Below are positions 5,912 through 6,009 of a stretch of DNA of 6,009 nucleotides, one piece after another. Below the pieces are notes generated by a model. The model made no database searches. It was not told where the DNA came from and saw only the letters and a program-made list of their open reading frames with translations. Source of the DNA: an uncultured Clostridia bacterium (lineage in GTDB: Bacteria; Bacillota; Clostridia; Oscillospirales; Ruminococcaceae); contig CAMGJS010000067.1 in the NCBI GenBank assembly GCA_946056455.1, positions 1 through 6,009 of the forward strand, in the 5' to 3' direction. The translations under genes were made by a program, and so were the position numbers. Position 1 is the stretch's first letter. The number at the start of each line of letters is the position of its first letter.

Positions 5912-5938
5912 AAAAGCCGCCTTTTAAGGCGGCTTTTT
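5912..5938 (+). terminator. Rho-independent terminator of citrate synthase
   Basis: AAAAGCCGCC and GGCGGCTTTT form a perfect 10-bp stem around a TTTTAA loop, followed by TTTTT ending at 5938. It begins two bases after the TAA stop, so the gene is monocistronic. The near-symmetric A and T flanks mean it could also stop a converging minus-strand transcript from beyond the window. Confidence 0.93.
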
Positions 5939-5939
5939 G

Positions 5940-5956
5940 GCACACCTTTGGTGTGC
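5940..5956. repeat. Short perfect hairpin (GCACACC-TTT-GGTGTGC)
   Basis: A 7-bp perfect stem with a 3-base loop begins one base after the citrate synthase terminator. No U-tract follows on either side, so it is not itself a terminator. It forms the first part of a series of hairpins extending to the window edge and may belong to a dispersed intergenic repeat. Confidence 0.7.
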
Positions 5957-6009
5957 AGGAGTGTTTCGCCCTCTGCGGAGGGCGACCTCCTTTTTGTTTC
6001 GCAAAAAAG
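5957..6009. repeat. Nested hairpin with T-run, then a further hairpin cut by the window edge
   Basis: An inner 7-bp stem CGCCCTC/GAGGGCG (5967-5973 with 5978-5984, loop TGCG) is enclosed by AGGAG (5957-5961)/CTCCT (5987-5991). A T-run follows to 5995, so on the plus strand it would work as a backup terminator. CTTTTTG (5990-5996) can alternatively pair with CAAAAAAG (6002-6009), giving a further stem that may extend past the window. No ORF is evident here. Confidence 0.65.

Noticed and set aside
5985..5996. Minus-strand AAGGAGG as a ribosome binding site for a gene
   Set aside because: No start codon follows at suitable distance; the bases are part of the outer arm of the nested hairpin.

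Overview
The window looks like an ordinary chromosomal segment from an anaerobic, spore-forming Bacillota (class Clostridia). An Oscillospiraceae/Ruminococcus-like source is my best guess. The basis is a SpoIID-family protein, consensus sigma-A promoters (TTGACA/TATAAT with 17-bp spacers), strong AAGGAGG-type ribosome binding sites, AT-rich intergenic gaps and compact U-tract terminators. The taxonomy is inferred from these traits, not from a search.

Layout, left to right. Positions 1-494 (minus) hold the 5' part of metF (methylenetetrahydrofolate reductase), which runs off the left edge and has its own promoter. Positions 669-1512 (minus) hold the rplM-rpsI operon (ribosomal proteins L13 and S9), with a consensus promoter, a roughly 90-nt structured 5' leader that is a candidate L13 autoregulatory leader, and a terminator. 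Positions 1513-1801 contain no gene but hold that promoter and leader, a 64-base pyrimidine-rich tract, and the terminator of the next gene. Positions 1802-3271 (minus) encode a membrane-anchored PAS-PAS protein ending in a strongly degenerate GGDEF domain, starting at TTG. Positions 3381-4421 (minus) encode a secreted or anchored SpoIID-like peptidoglycan lytic transglycosylase. Divergently, 4561-5910 (plus) encode a stand-alone citrate synthase. The last 100 bases hold its terminator followed by a run of further hairpins that resembles a dispersed intergenic palindromic element.

Every gene or operon except the SpoIID gene has a recognisable promoter, and every transcription unit whose 3' end is in the window has a terminator. 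The window is therefore a row of independent units rather than one pathway: one-carbon metabolism, translation, c-di-GMP-type sensing, spore or cell-wall remodelling, and carbon entry toward glutamate.

I found no mobile element, CRISPR array, tRNA, rRNA or clear novel multigene system. The most interesting items are the GGDEF domain, which has lost its catalytic signature but keeps an RxxD inhibitory-site motif at canonical spacing, the L13 leader, and the hairpin cluster at the right edge.
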